From Micromonospora sp. WMMD961 (GTDB lineage: Bacteria > Actinomycetota > Actinomycetes > Mycobacteriales > Micromonosporaceae), in the NCBI RefSeq assembly GCF_029626145.1, contig NZ_JARUBJ010000002.1:4561501-4625500 (forward strand): DNA of 64,000 nucleotides. The letters are read 5' to 3'. The stretch's first letter is position 1, and each line of letters opens with the position of its first letter. Shown one piece after another: positions 1 to 7,927 of the stretch. The notes beneath the pieces are model-generated. The model saw only the letters and a list, made by a program, of their open reading frames with translations. It did not search any database and was not told the DNA's origin. The position numbers and the translations under genes are program-made.

Positions 1-646
1 CGACGTCGGCGGGGGCGGCGAGCACGGCACCACCGGCGCCCTGTAGCCCCTTGTAGAGCGAGACGTACACGCTGTCGAACAGGGCGGCGATCTCGGCGAA
101 GGGCCTGCGATAGTAGGTCTGGGCCTCCCAGAGGCGCGCCCCGTCGAGATGGCTGGCGGCACCGCGAGACCGCATCGCCGTCGTCTGCGCGACGAGGTCG
201 TCCCACTCCGGCAACAGGCCACCGATGTCACGTTGGGGTAGTTCCCAGACCACCGCCGCGAGCGGCTCTGCCACAGTCGACAGGTCGGCCAGGGTCATCA
301 GGCGGTGCCGGTCGCCGACGGGACTGCAGCGCAACCCGTGCACGACGCTGTATCCCCGGTGCTCCCAGACCTCCAGATGGCTCTGCGGATGCGCGGCGAA
401 GACCCGGCGGCCCCGTCGGTCGGCGTGGATACGTAGTGCCACCTGCTGTGTCATCGTCCCGGACGGGAAGAACACCGCTTCGTCCGTGCCGAGCAGGGAC
501 GCCATCCGCCGTTCCAGGACGGCCACCGGTCCGTCCGGCCCGTGCGGTGGGGTGTCGGGGTCGACCTGGGCCAGCATCGACCGCAACATGTCGTGCGGGC
601 GACGGCGCAGATCCGAGTGCAGAAAGAGAGAACGCCGCACAGTCAT
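1..646 (-). CDS. L-threonine aldolase-like PLP enzyme (C-terminus outside window)
   Basis: Predicted PLP-dependent beta-eliminating lyase of the low-specificity threonine aldolase family, which splits L-threonine or allo-threonine into glycine and acetaldehyde. 215 codons are visible and the reading frame runs off the left edge. Seen: FFPSGTMTQQ (residues 59-68), the cofactor-pocket motif SHLDGARLWEA with Asp168, and SLYKGLQGAGG with Lys199 as the likely Schiff-base lysine. The ATG at 646-644 lies 17 bases after the stop of the sigma-factor gene, so the two are probably cotranscribed. The family call rests on motifs; a related aldolase or lyase with another amino-acid substrate is possible. 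Confidence 0.82.
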   Translation of the reverse strand, partial: MTVRRSLFLHSDLRRRPHDMLRSMLAQVDPDTPPHGPDGPVAVLERRMASLLGTDEAVFFPSGTMTQQVALRIHADRRGRRVFAAHPQSHLEVWEHRGYSVVHGLRCSPVGDRHRLMTLADLSTVAEPLAAVVWELPQRDIGGLLPEWDDLVAQTTAMRSRGAASHLDGARLWEAQTYYRRPFAEIAALFDSVYVSLYKGLQGAGGAVLAAPADV

Positions 647-663
647 TGCGGCAGTATTCACCC

Positions 664-1242
664 TCAGCCTGTCCGCCGGTCGTCGCCCGGAGCGCTGTCG
701 AGCTGCCAGGCCGTGGCGAGATCCTCGCGCGCCCGGGCCACCCGGGAGCGGATCGTGCCGACCGGGCACTGGCAGATCTCCGCCGCCTCGGCGTACGACA
801 GGCCGAGCACCTGGGTGGCGACGAACGCCTCGCGGCGCTCCCGGGTCAGGCCGGCGATCAGCTGGTGCAGGGTCACGCTCTCGTCGGCGCCGGCGGTGAT
901 CGCCCCGGCGGCCTCGGCCGCCGCCTGCCAGTCCGGCACGGACGCCACCTTGGGCCGGGCAACCGCCGCGCGCACGTGGTCGACGGCGACCCGCCGGGCG
1001 ATCGTGAACACCCACGTCCGGGCGGACGAGCGGCCGGCGAAGCCGGGCAGGTTGCGGAACGCCCGCAGGAACGTCTCCTGGGTCAGGTCGTCGGCCTCCC
1101 CCGGCCCCGCGAGGTGCGACAGAAACCGCCAGACCTGGTCCTGGAGGGCCCGGATGAACGCGGTGGCGGCCTGCCGGTCGCCCTGGCCCGCCTCCTGCGC
1201 CCACCGGGTCACCTGGGCGTCGTCAACGCCGACGGTCCGCAC
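664..1242 (-). CDS. sigC: ECF RNA polymerase sigma factor, SigC type
   Basis: 192-residue extracytoplasmic-function sigma factor. Region 2 contains DDLTQETFLRAFRN (about residues 51-64) and region 4 the helix-turn-helix GLSYAEAAEICQCPVGTIRS followed by RVARARE. The overall match from memory is to actinobacterial SigC (mycobacterial SigC is about 185 aa), including the SSARTW and CPVGTIRSR segments. The GTG at 1242 is chosen because it gives a family-length protein; the open frame continues upstream into the ABC gene, so the start is not certain. No anti-sigma gene is adjacent, which is usual for SigC. It lies 65 bases after the ABC exporter genes and just before the aldolase. Confidence 0.85.
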   Translation of the reverse strand: MRTVGVDDAQVTRWAQEAGQGDRQAATAFIRALQDQVWRFLSHLAGPGEADDLTQETFLRAFRNLPGFAGRSSARTWVFTIARRVAVDHVRAAVARPKVASVPDWQAAAEAAGAITAGADESVTLHQLIAGLTRERREAFVATQVLGLSYAEAAEICQCPVGTIRSRVARAREDLATAWQLDSAPGDDRRTG

Positions 1243-1307
1243 CGACCACCGTCCTGTGTGCCACGGGCGCTCCTTCCGGCCGTTGGCCGTCGTCGGGACG
1301 CCGCCGG

Positions 1308-3194
1308 TCAGCCGCGCACTCTGGTTGTCGCGGGCCGGTCCGGAAAAGTTCCCGGGGCTCCCACCTTCGGGTGACGCCCGGTGCGGGCCGACGGCGGCAC
1401 CGGGTCCGGCGTACGCCAGGAACGCCACAGGTGGCTGTAGCCGCCACCGGCCGCGAGCAGCTCGGCGTGCGTACCGTGCTCGGCGACGCGACCCTGGTCC
1501 AGGACGACGATGCGGTCCGCGGTGGCCGCCTGGCTGAGCCGGTGGGCGACGATCAACGTGGTACGGCCCTCGGTGGCCGCCACGGCAGCCCGGTCGAGGT
1601 CGCGCGCGCCCGCGCTGCCCGCCTCCGCGGTGGCCTCGTCGAGGACCGCGACGGCGGGGTCGGCGAGGACGAGGCGGGCCAACGCGAGTTGCTGGGCCTG
1701 CGCCGCGGTCAGCTGGCGCCCGCCCTCGCCCACCGCGGTCGCCAGACCATCCGGCAGGGTGCGCAACCACTGGGTGGCGCCGACGAGGTCGAGGGCGCGG
1801 GTCAGCTCGGCGTCGGTGGCGGCCGGGTCGGCCAGCCGCAGGTCCTCGGCGAGCGGCCCGGCGAACACGTGCACCTCCTGGCTGACGAGGGCGATCTCGC
1901 GCCGGAGGCGGTGTTCGCCGAGCTGGGCCAGCGGCACGCCGCGCAGGCTCACCGAACCCTGGCTGGGCTCGATGATGCCGGCGATGATGCCGGCGAGCGT
2001 GCTCTTGCCCGCGCCGCTCGCACCCACGAGGGCGACGCGCTCTCCGGGTGCGAGACGGAGGGCGATGTCCCGCAGCACGACCGGTCCGTCGTCGTAGCGG
2101 TGCTGCGCGACGGTCACCTCCAGCGCCGCCGGCTCGGGCCGCTCCGGACGGGCGGGCCGAGGGCTGTCGGACGATGCGGTGTCCGGCAACGTGGTCACCC
2201 CGACGAGCCGGGCGAGACTCGCCCCGGCCTGGAGCACCGAGTCCGACTCGAACAGCAGCAGGCCGATGGGGTTGAAGAGGCGGTGGAAGTACAGGGCGGC
2301 GGTGGTCGCCGCACCGACGGTGGACAGGTCCTCGCGGACCAGCAGGAAGCCGGCGAGCAGCACGGCGGCCAGACCCACGAACTCGGACCTGTTGATGCGC
2401 AGCCCGAACCGGGTGAACAGGCCGAAGATCTCCAGCGACAGGTCGCGGGCCACAGCGGAGCGATCCGCGATCCGCGCGACGTGGGCGTCCTCCATCCGGT
2501 AGGCGCGTACCGTCGCCGAGCCGCGCAACGCTTCGGCCGTCGCCTGCGTACGCTCGCCCGTCGCCACCCGCTCGCGGGCGTAGTACGGCACCGAACGCTT
2601 GAGGTACCAGCGCAGCGCCAGCGCGTACGCGGGTGCGGCGGCCAGCCCGGCGAGGCCGAGCCGCCAGTCGAGGGCGAAGAGCCCGAGCGCGGTCAACACG
2701 ACGGACAGCGTCGCGCCGAGGAAGGCGGGGCCGCTGGTGGCGACCACGTTCGTCACCACTGCCACGTCGTCACCGGCCCGGGCCACCAGGTCCCCGGTCC
2801 CGGCGCGTTCCAGGGTGGCCGACGGCAGGTGCAGGGCACGATCGAGGACCCGCTCCCGGAGCCGGGCCAGCACGGTCTCACCGAGGCGTGCGGCGACCGC
2901 GGCTCCGGCCGCGGTGAGGAGCCCCGCGAGCACCGCGGCACCCGCGATGACGCCCGCCCAGGCCACGACCTGCGGTGTGGCGGTTCCGGCGATGACGTCG
3001 TCGACGAGGCGACCGAGCACCCAGGGGGCGACGAGCCCGGTCGCGGACGCGGCGACCAGCAACGTGCCGGCGACGGCGCTGAGCAGTGGCAGGCGGGCCA
3101 GTTCGGTGCGGAGGGCGGCCCAGGTCTGTCGGCCGGTGGCCGTGGGTAGCAGGTGCCGGGGCTCGACGCCGCTCGCGGTCGACGGGTCGGTCAT
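1308..3194 (-). CDS. ABC exporter half-transporter with intact Walker A/B and degenerate signature
   Basis: 628-residue half-transporter: an N-terminal membrane domain of about six helices (residues 40-320) followed by a nucleotide-binding domain. Walker A GASGAGKST (Lys397) and Walker B AVLDEAT with the catalytic Glu520 are intact, but the signature motif reads LTAAQ (495-499) instead of LSGGQ. The start ATG overlaps the stop of the upstream half-transporter (ATGA), so the pair is translated together and probably forms a heterodimer. The last 25 or so residues after WRSWRTPD look unlike the family. Substrate unknown; the iron box upstream of the operon points to a siderophore or other iron-related cargo. 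Confidence 0.88.
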   Translation of the reverse strand: MTDPSTASGVEPRHLLPTATGRQTWAALRTELARLPLLSAVAGTLLVAASATGLVAPWVLGRLVDDVIAGTATPQVVAWAGVIAGAAVLAGLLTAAGAAVAARLGETVLARLRERVLDRALHLPSATLERAGTGDLVARAGDDVAVVTNVVATSGPAFLGATLSVVLTALGLFALDWRLGLAGLAAAPAYALALRWYLKRSVPYYARERVATGERTQATAEALRGSATVRAYRMEDAHVARIADRSAVARDLSLEIFGLFTRFGLRINRSEFVGLAAVLLAGFLLVREDLSTVGAATTAALYFHRLFNPIGLLLFESDSVLQAGASLARLVGVTTLPDTASSDSPRPARPERPEPAALEVTVAQHRYDDGPVVLRDIALRLAPGERVALVGASGAGKSTLAGIIAGIIEPSQGSVSLRGVPLAQLGEHRLRREIALVSQEVHVFAGPLAEDLRLADPAATDAELTRALDLVGATQWLRTLPDGLATAVGEGGRQLTAAQAQQLALARLVLADPAVAVLDEATAEAGSAGARDLDRAAVAATEGRTTLIVAHRLSQAATADRIVVLDQGRVAEHGTHAELLAAGGGYSHLWRSWRTPDPVPPSARTGRHPKVGAPGTFPDRPATTRVRG

Positions 3195-4897
3195 CGCAGG
3201 ATCTCCTCCCGGTAGCGGGTGTCGCTGGCGAGCAACCGCTCGTGCGGACCCTCGGCGACGACCCGACCCTGGTCGATCACGGCGACCCGGTGGGTGAGGT
3301 GCAGCAGGGCCGGGCTGGTGGTGATCAGCACCGTGCCGCGGTTGCCCGCGGCGCGGACCGCGGCCAACCCTTCGGCGAGCAGTGCCTCGGTCACCGCGTC
3401 GACCGCCGTGGTGGGGTTGTGCAGCACCAGCACCGGCGGGTCGGCGACGAGCGCTCGGGCGAGCCCGATCCGCTGCCGCTGCCCGCCGGACAGGTTCGCC
3501 CCGCGTTCGGTGAGCCGGCGGTCGAAGCCGTGCGGGTGTGCGGCGAGCACGTCGTCGGCGGCGGCAGCCCGCACGGCGGCCCGCAGGACCGTGTCGTCGA
3601 CGTGGGCACCGGCGCTGAGATTGGCGCGCAGGGTGCCCTCGAACAGCGCCACGTCATGCTGCTCCACCAGGACCACGGCGCGCACGGCGTCGATGTGCAG
3701 GTCCTCGACGGGTACGCCGTCGACGTACAGCGTCCCCCGGTAGTCCGCGCGGGGCACCCGGCCGGCCAGCAGCGCGACCAGCGCCTCGGCCTCGCTCGGG
3801 TCGTAGGCGAGCACGCCCAGGATCTCACCGGCGCTGACGTGCAGGCTGACGTTGTCGAGGCCCGCGTGCGAGACCGCGTCGAGGGCGAGCCGGGACGGGC
3901 CCGGCTCGGGCGGCCCGGCGTCGCCCGTCGCGAGGACCGGCGTCGCGCCGAGAACCCGGGCGACCCGCGCCGCCGAGGCCCGGGCCATGGCGAACAGTTG
4001 TACGCAGTATCCGAGCGTCTGCACCGGCTCGGCGATGAACTGGGCCAATCCGACGACGGCGACGAGTTCGCCGATGGTCAGCCGACCCTGGAGTGCGAGC
4101 CAGCCCGCGACGCCGGCCACCGACGCGAGGAAGAGGCCGTTGACCATGGTGGTGAGACCGAGGTGCAGGCCCTTGGTGGTGGCGGCGCGCAGCGTCACGT
4201 CGAGGGCGTGCCGGCTGGCACCCGCGTACCGTCGGGCCGCGTGGTCCTGTGCGCCGATGCCACGCAGTACGCGCAGGCCGGTGACGAGGTCGACGGCGAG
4301 CGCGGTCGTGGCCGCCAGGGCCTCCTGCTGCGACGTGCTGCGCCGGGTGAGCAGGGGCGCCATCCGCTGGAGGGCGAAGATCAGCAGCGGTACGCCGACG
4401 AGCACCCCGAGCCCGAGGGGGACGTCGACGACGAGCAGCGCGACGGCCGCGACCACGATCGCGGTGAGCGCTGCGGCGGTGAGCCCGGCGACGCGTACCA
4501 CCAACGCGGACAACTCGGCGTCGGAGGCCGTGACGGACAGCAGCTCTCCGTCGCGCAGGCCCGAGCGGTGTCCGCGCGGGTCGAGGGCGCTTCGGGCGAT
4601 CTCGACGCGGGTCGTGTGCGCCTCGTGTTCGACGGCGGCGTAGGCCAGCCGCGCACCGGTCCGGTAGGCGAAGGCGAGGGCGGTGAACAGGGCGGCGAGG
4701 CCGGCGAGGGAGAGCAGCAGCGCGCGGACGTCGCCGGTGGCCACCGCCCGGTCGATGATCACGCCGATGGCGACCGGTACGAGGGCTTCGGTGGCCTGGT
4801 GGGCGCAGAGCAGCACGATGCCGAGCACCACCCGGCGGCGCTGTCGGCGCAGGGCGCGGCGCAGCACCACGCTCCCGCTGATCGAGGCGACTGTCAT
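3191..4897 (-). CDS. ABC exporter half-transporter with degenerate Walker A/B and intact signature
   Basis: 568-residue partner of the following gene, with an N-terminal membrane domain and a C-terminal ATPase fold. The Walker A position reads ILGVLAYDPSEAEALV with no GxxGxGKS/T, and Walker B reads VLVLHNPTTAVD, where His493-Asn494 replace the usual Asp-Glu. The signature LSGGQRQR (from residue 469) is perfect. It therefore cannot hydrolyse ATP with its own Walker motifs but can complete the catalytic site of its partner. First gene of the operon; its ATG is 39 bases downstream of a candidate iron box, so it is probably induced by iron limitation. Annotation as a siderophore transporter is inference. 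Confidence 0.87.
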   Translation of the reverse strand: MTVASISGSVVLRRALRRQRRRVVLGIVLLCAHQATEALVPVAIGVIIDRAVATGDVRALLLSLAGLAALFTALAFAYRTGARLAYAAVEHEAHTTRVEIARSALDPRGHRSGLRDGELLSVTASDAELSALVVRVAGLTAAALTAIVVAAVALLVVDVPLGLGVLVGVPLLIFALQRMAPLLTRRSTSQQEALAATTALAVDLVTGLRVLRGIGAQDHAARRYAGASRHALDVTLRAATTKGLHLGLTTMVNGLFLASVAGVAGWLALQGRLTIGELVAVVGLAQFIAEPVQTLGYCVQLFAMARASAARVARVLGATPVLATGDAGPPEPGPSRLALDAVSHAGLDNVSLHVSAGEILGVLAYDPSEAEALVALLAGRVPRADYRGTLYVDGVPVEDLHIDAVRAVVLVEQHDVALFEGTLRANLSAGAHVDDTVLRAAVRAAAADDVLAAHPHGFDRRLTERGANLSGGQRQRIGLARALVADPPVLVLHNPTTAVDAVTEALLAEGLAAVRAAGNRGTVLITTSPALLHLTHRVAVIDQGRVVAEGPHERLLASDTRYREEILR

Positions 4898-4936
4898 GCT
4901 CGGATCGATGGGGGCATGGCGACGGACTCCAGTTAG

Positions 4937-4955
4937 TGAGGGCAGGCTAACCTAA
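4937..4955 (-). promoter_or_regulatory. Candidate IdeR/DmdR1 iron box
   Basis: The 19-mer TGAGGGCAGGCTAACCTAA matches the actinobacterial iron-box consensus TTAGGTTAGGCTAACCTAA at 16 of 19 positions, with the right half perfect. It lies 39 bases upstream of the ABC exporter operon. In the family, Fe-loaded IdeR/DmdR binds such sites and represses iron-uptake and siderophore genes. Confidence 0.72.
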
Positions 4956-5051
4956 CACGCCCTCGGGGAGCCGGAACGAGCGGAGTCTGCCGACGCCGGC
5001 CGCCACCCTCGACGGCCGCGGCCGGCGTCGGCAGTCCCGCGGCGGCCCCGG

Positions 5052-5609
5052 CTACCGCTCCCCCGTCGGTATCGAGGCGGGCAGGCCGAGGCCCTCGACG
5101 GCCGCCGCGACCAGGGCTTGCGGGGCGAGCGATACGTCGAGCACGAGCACCGACTCGTCCGGTTCGGCCGGTTGCAGCGTCGCGAACTGTGATTCGAGCA
5201 GGCTCGCCGGCATGTAGTGCCCCGCACGTCGGGCCATCCGCGCTCGGATGACCTCCGCCGGCCCGTGCAGGTGCACGAAGTCCAGGTGCGGCGCGCCCTG
5301 GCGGAGCACGTCCCGGTACGACCGCTTCAACGCCGAGCAGGCCAGCACCGTCGACCGGCCCTCCGCGCCGCGATCGGCGATCCACCCGGCGATGTCGGAC
5401 AGCCAGGGCCAGCGGGCGGTGTCGTCCAGGGGTACGCCGGAGCGCATCCGGGCCACGTTCTCCGGGGAGTGGAACTCGTCCGCCTCGGCGAACGTCAGCC
5501 CGGTCGCCGCGCTGATCCCGCGCGCCACAGTGGTCTTGCCGGCCCCGGAGACGCCCATCACCACGACGTGCCGGGTGCGCCGGGCGTCGCCGCGTCGCTC
5601 ACCAGTCAT
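5052..5609 (-). CDS. gntK: Gluconokinase
   Basis: 185-residue GntK-type kinase that phosphorylates D-gluconate to 6-phosphogluconate with ATP. It has the P-loop GVSGAGKTTVA (about residues 19-29), the substrate-side motif EADEFHSPENVARM and the CSALKRSYRDVLR segment typical of the family. Length is normal. The ATG lies inside the last codons of the upstream dehydratase gene (11-base overlap), so the two are translationally coupled and probably act in the same sugar-acid route. About 100 bases without a gene separate its stop from the iron box. Confidence 0.93.
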   Translation of the reverse strand: MTGERRGDARRTRHVVVMGVSGAGKTTVARGISAATGLTFAEADEFHSPENVARMRSGVPLDDTARWPWLSDIAGWIADRGAEGRSTVLACSALKRSYRDVLRQGAPHLDFVHLHGPAEVIRARMARRAGHYMPASLLESQFATLQPAEPDESVLVLDVSLAPQALVAAAVEGLGLPASIPTGER

Positions 5610-6828
5610 GGACCGTGCCGTCCTTGAGCCGGTTGAACGGCAGGTAGGCGGGCTCGTACGGGAATCGGGCCGCCACCTCCTCGTCCAACTCCACCCCGAG
5701 CCCCGGCTGGTCGCCCGGGTGCAGGTAGCCGTCGGTGAACGTGAACGACTGCCGGAACACCTCGTTGGCCAGCGCGGTGTGCTTCATGTACTCCTGGATC
5801 CCGAAGTTGTGGATGGCCAGGTCCAGGTGCAACGCCGCGGCCATGCCCACCGGGGAGATGTCGGTCGGGCCGTGGATGCCCGACTTGATCTGGTACTGGG
5901 CGGCGAAGTCGAGCAGCTTGCGCATGGCGGTGATGCCGCCGGTGTGGGTGACCGCGGACCGGACGTAGTCGATGAGCTGCTCGCGGATCAGGGTCTGGTA
6001 GTCCCAGACGGTGTTGAAGACCTCGCCGATGGCCAGCGGGGTGGTGGTGTGCTGGCGGACCAGCCGCAGCGCCTCCTGGTTCTCGGCCGGGGTGCAGTCC
6101 TCCAGCCAGAAGAGGTCGTACGGTTCGAGGGACTTGCCGAGCTTGGCGGCCTGGATCGGGGTCATCCGGTGGTGACCGTCGTGCAGCAGCGGCAGCTCCG
6201 GGCCGAACTCGGCGCGGACCGCCTCGAAGACCGTGGGCAGGTGGCGCAGGTACGCGCGGGTGTCCCAGTCCTCCTCGGCGGGCAGCGGGGTGCGCTGCGC
6301 GGGTTCGTAGTCGTAGCGCTGACCGGTGGCGCTGGGCTGCGCGGCCACCCCGTACACGGCGTTGATCCCCGGCACCGACGTCTGCACCCGGATCGACCGG
6401 AAGCCCTCGTCGAGGTGGCGGCGGATCGAGTCGAACAGCTCGGGGATGTCCCGCCCCGACGCGTGCCCGTACGCCATGATGCCGGTGCGGGACGCGCCGC
6501 CCAGCAGCTGGTAGAGCGGCATGCCGGCGGCCTTGGCCTTGATGTCCCACAGCGCGACGTCGACGGCGGCGACGGCGGCCATGGTGACCGGCCCACGCCG
6601 CCAGTACGCCGAGCGGTAGAGGAACTGCCAGGTGTCCTCGATCCGGTGCGCGTCGCGCCCCATCAGCAGCGGGGCGACGTGGTCGCGCAGGTACGAGGCG
6701 ACGGACAGCTCCCGGCCGTTGAGCGTGGCGTCGCCCAGACCGGTGATGCCGTCGTCGGTGGTGATCTTCAGGGTGACGAAGTTGCGGTCGGGGCTGGACA
6801 CGATGACGTCTGCGGCGACGATCTTCAC
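5599..6828 (-). CDS. manD: ManD-type D-mannonate/D-gluconate dehydratase (enolase superfamily)
   Basis: 409 residues, full length for the ManD subgroup of the enolase superfamily, which dehydrates D-mannonate (some members D-gluconate) to 2-keto-3-deoxy-D-gluconate. Seen: the metal-ligand series LHDGHHRMTP, FWLEDCTPAENQ and PLAIGEVF, then GIHGPTDISPVGMAAA with the conserved His and Asp of the second catalytic arm. Coupled to gluconokinase and divergent from a GntR/FCD regulator, which fits control by a sugar acid. The subgroup contains high-activity mannonate, low-activity dual-substrate and inactive members, so substrate preference cannot be fixed from the sequence alone. Confidence 0.88.
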   Translation of the reverse strand: MKIVAADVIVSSPDRNFVTLKITTDDGITGLGDATLNGRELSVASYLRDHVAPLLMGRDAHRIEDTWQFLYRSAYWRRGPVTMAAVAAVDVALWDIKAKAAGMPLYQLLGGASRTGIMAYGHASGRDIPELFDSIRRHLDEGFRSIRVQTSVPGINAVYGVAAQPSATGQRYDYEPAQRTPLPAEEDWDTRAYLRHLPTVFEAVRAEFGPELPLLHDGHHRMTPIQAAKLGKSLEPYDLFWLEDCTPAENQEALRLVRQHTTTPLAIGEVFNTVWDYQTLIREQLIDYVRSAVTHTGGITAMRKLLDFAAQYQIKSGIHGPTDISPVGMAAALHLDLAIHNFGIQEYMKHTALANEVFRQSFTFTDGYLHPGDQPGLGVELDEEVAARFPYEPAYLPFNRLKDGTVHDW

Positions 6829-7059
6829 GGGGGTGCCTTTCCGTTAGTGCCGGTCTGAGGGGTGGTCTCACCACTGCGCGAAGGAGCCGTCGGCGTGCCG
6901 CCGATCACCCATCGACGTCGCACGCTTGTCTCGCCTCCTGCCGTGGTCACCGCCCACGGAGGGAGCCGCCACCTCGGCGATACATCCGCTTAATATCGGG
7001 ATGCTAGGCGGAATAAGCTGATTACTTCAAGAGATAAATCCAACTGATACGATCTTTGG
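6829..7059. promoter_or_regulatory. Divergent promoter region between manD and the GntR regulator
   Basis: 231 bases without a gene. The right half (about 6980-7060) is clearly more A/T-rich than its surroundings and contains TTAATATC and GATAAATCC, so both promoters and the regulator's operator probably lie there. An imperfect pair GCTTA/TAAGC (6988-7019) is visible but too short to call an operator. Confidence 0.4.
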
Positions 7060-7848
7060 GTGGAACCGTCCTCACCAGAGGTTGCAGCCGCTCGAACCCT
7101 CCCTGCCGAGTCGGGGCTGCACGCCCGCGTCCTCGAACGCCTCGGCACCGCGATCTGCGGTGGTGAGCTGGCACCCGGGGCGGTCCTCAACATCGACGAA
7201 CTGGTCGACAGGTACGCCGTCTCCCGCTCGGTCGTCCGCGAGGTGCTGCGGGTCCTGGCCTCGATGGGTCTCATCGAGGCGCGCCGCCGCGTCGGGGTGG
7301 TGATCCGGCCGGCGAGCACGTGGAACGTCTTCGACCCGCAGGTGATCCGGTGGCGCCTCGCCTCGGCCGGCCGGATGGCCCAGCTCCGGTCGATCACCGA
7401 GCTACGCACCGCCGTCGAGCCGCACGCGGCCTTCCTGGCCGCGACGCGGATCGGCCACGACGAGGCGAGCGATCTCGTCGGGCTGGCGGCGAAGATGTGG
7501 GCGGCCGGCGAGGCCGGTGACGAGGAACGCTTCCTGCACCTCGACATCGAGTTCCACCGGCGCGTCCTGCTCGCCTCCGGCAACGAGATGTTCGTGCGGC
7601 TCCAGGACCTGGTCGCGGAGGTGCTGACCGGCCGGCACAAGCACCACCTCATGCCACACCACCCGCACCACGAGGCTCTGCAGATGCACGCGGACGTCGC
7701 CCAGGCGATCCAGCGGCGTGACGGCGAGCGCGCCCGACAGGCGATGGTGCTTCTCATGGAGCAGGCGTTCGGCGAGATGAGGTCACTGTGGGAGCAGACC
7801 GCCCGGCCCGACCGGAGCGCGGATGGCGGCGCGCCGACCACCCGATGA
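7060..7848 (+). CDS. GntR family (FadR subfamily, FCD domain) transcriptional regulator
   Basis: 262-residue regulator. The N-terminal winged helix contains LVDRYAVSRSVVREVLRVLA (recognition helix, about residues 49-68), followed by an FCD ligand domain with the metal/ligand residues in LDIEFHRRVLLASGN and the HHPHHEALQ and HADVAQAI segments. GTG start. Divergent from manD-gntK, so it most likely represses or controls that sugar-acid operon and itself. FCD regulators commonly bind organic or sugar acids, so gluconate, mannonate or a keto-deoxy product is a reasonable effector, but this is inference. Confidence 0.88.
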   Translation: MEPSSPEVAAARTLPAESGLHARVLERLGTAICGGELAPGAVLNIDELVDRYAVSRSVVREVLRVLASMGLIEARRRVGVVIRPASTWNVFDPQVIRWRLASAGRMAQLRSITELRTAVEPHAAFLAATRIGHDEASDLVGLAAKMWAAGEAGDEERFLHLDIEFHRRVLLASGNEMFVRLQDLVAEVLTGRHKHHLMPHHPHHEALQMHADVAQAIQRRDGERARQAMVLLMEQAFGEMRSLWEQTARPDRSADGGAPTTR

Positions 7849-7927
7849 CCGCAGCATGATCATTCGGATCTAGGGTCCCAGGTGTTGCGGCCGGATCACG
7901 GCCTCGGGCAAGGATGGGGACTGACGG

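Noticed and set aside
3086..4936. 616-codon plus-strand open frame opposite the ABC exporter gene
   Set aside because: Antisense shadow of a high-GC gene: composition is Arg/Gly/Gln-rich without motifs, while the minus strand encodes a clear ABC protein.
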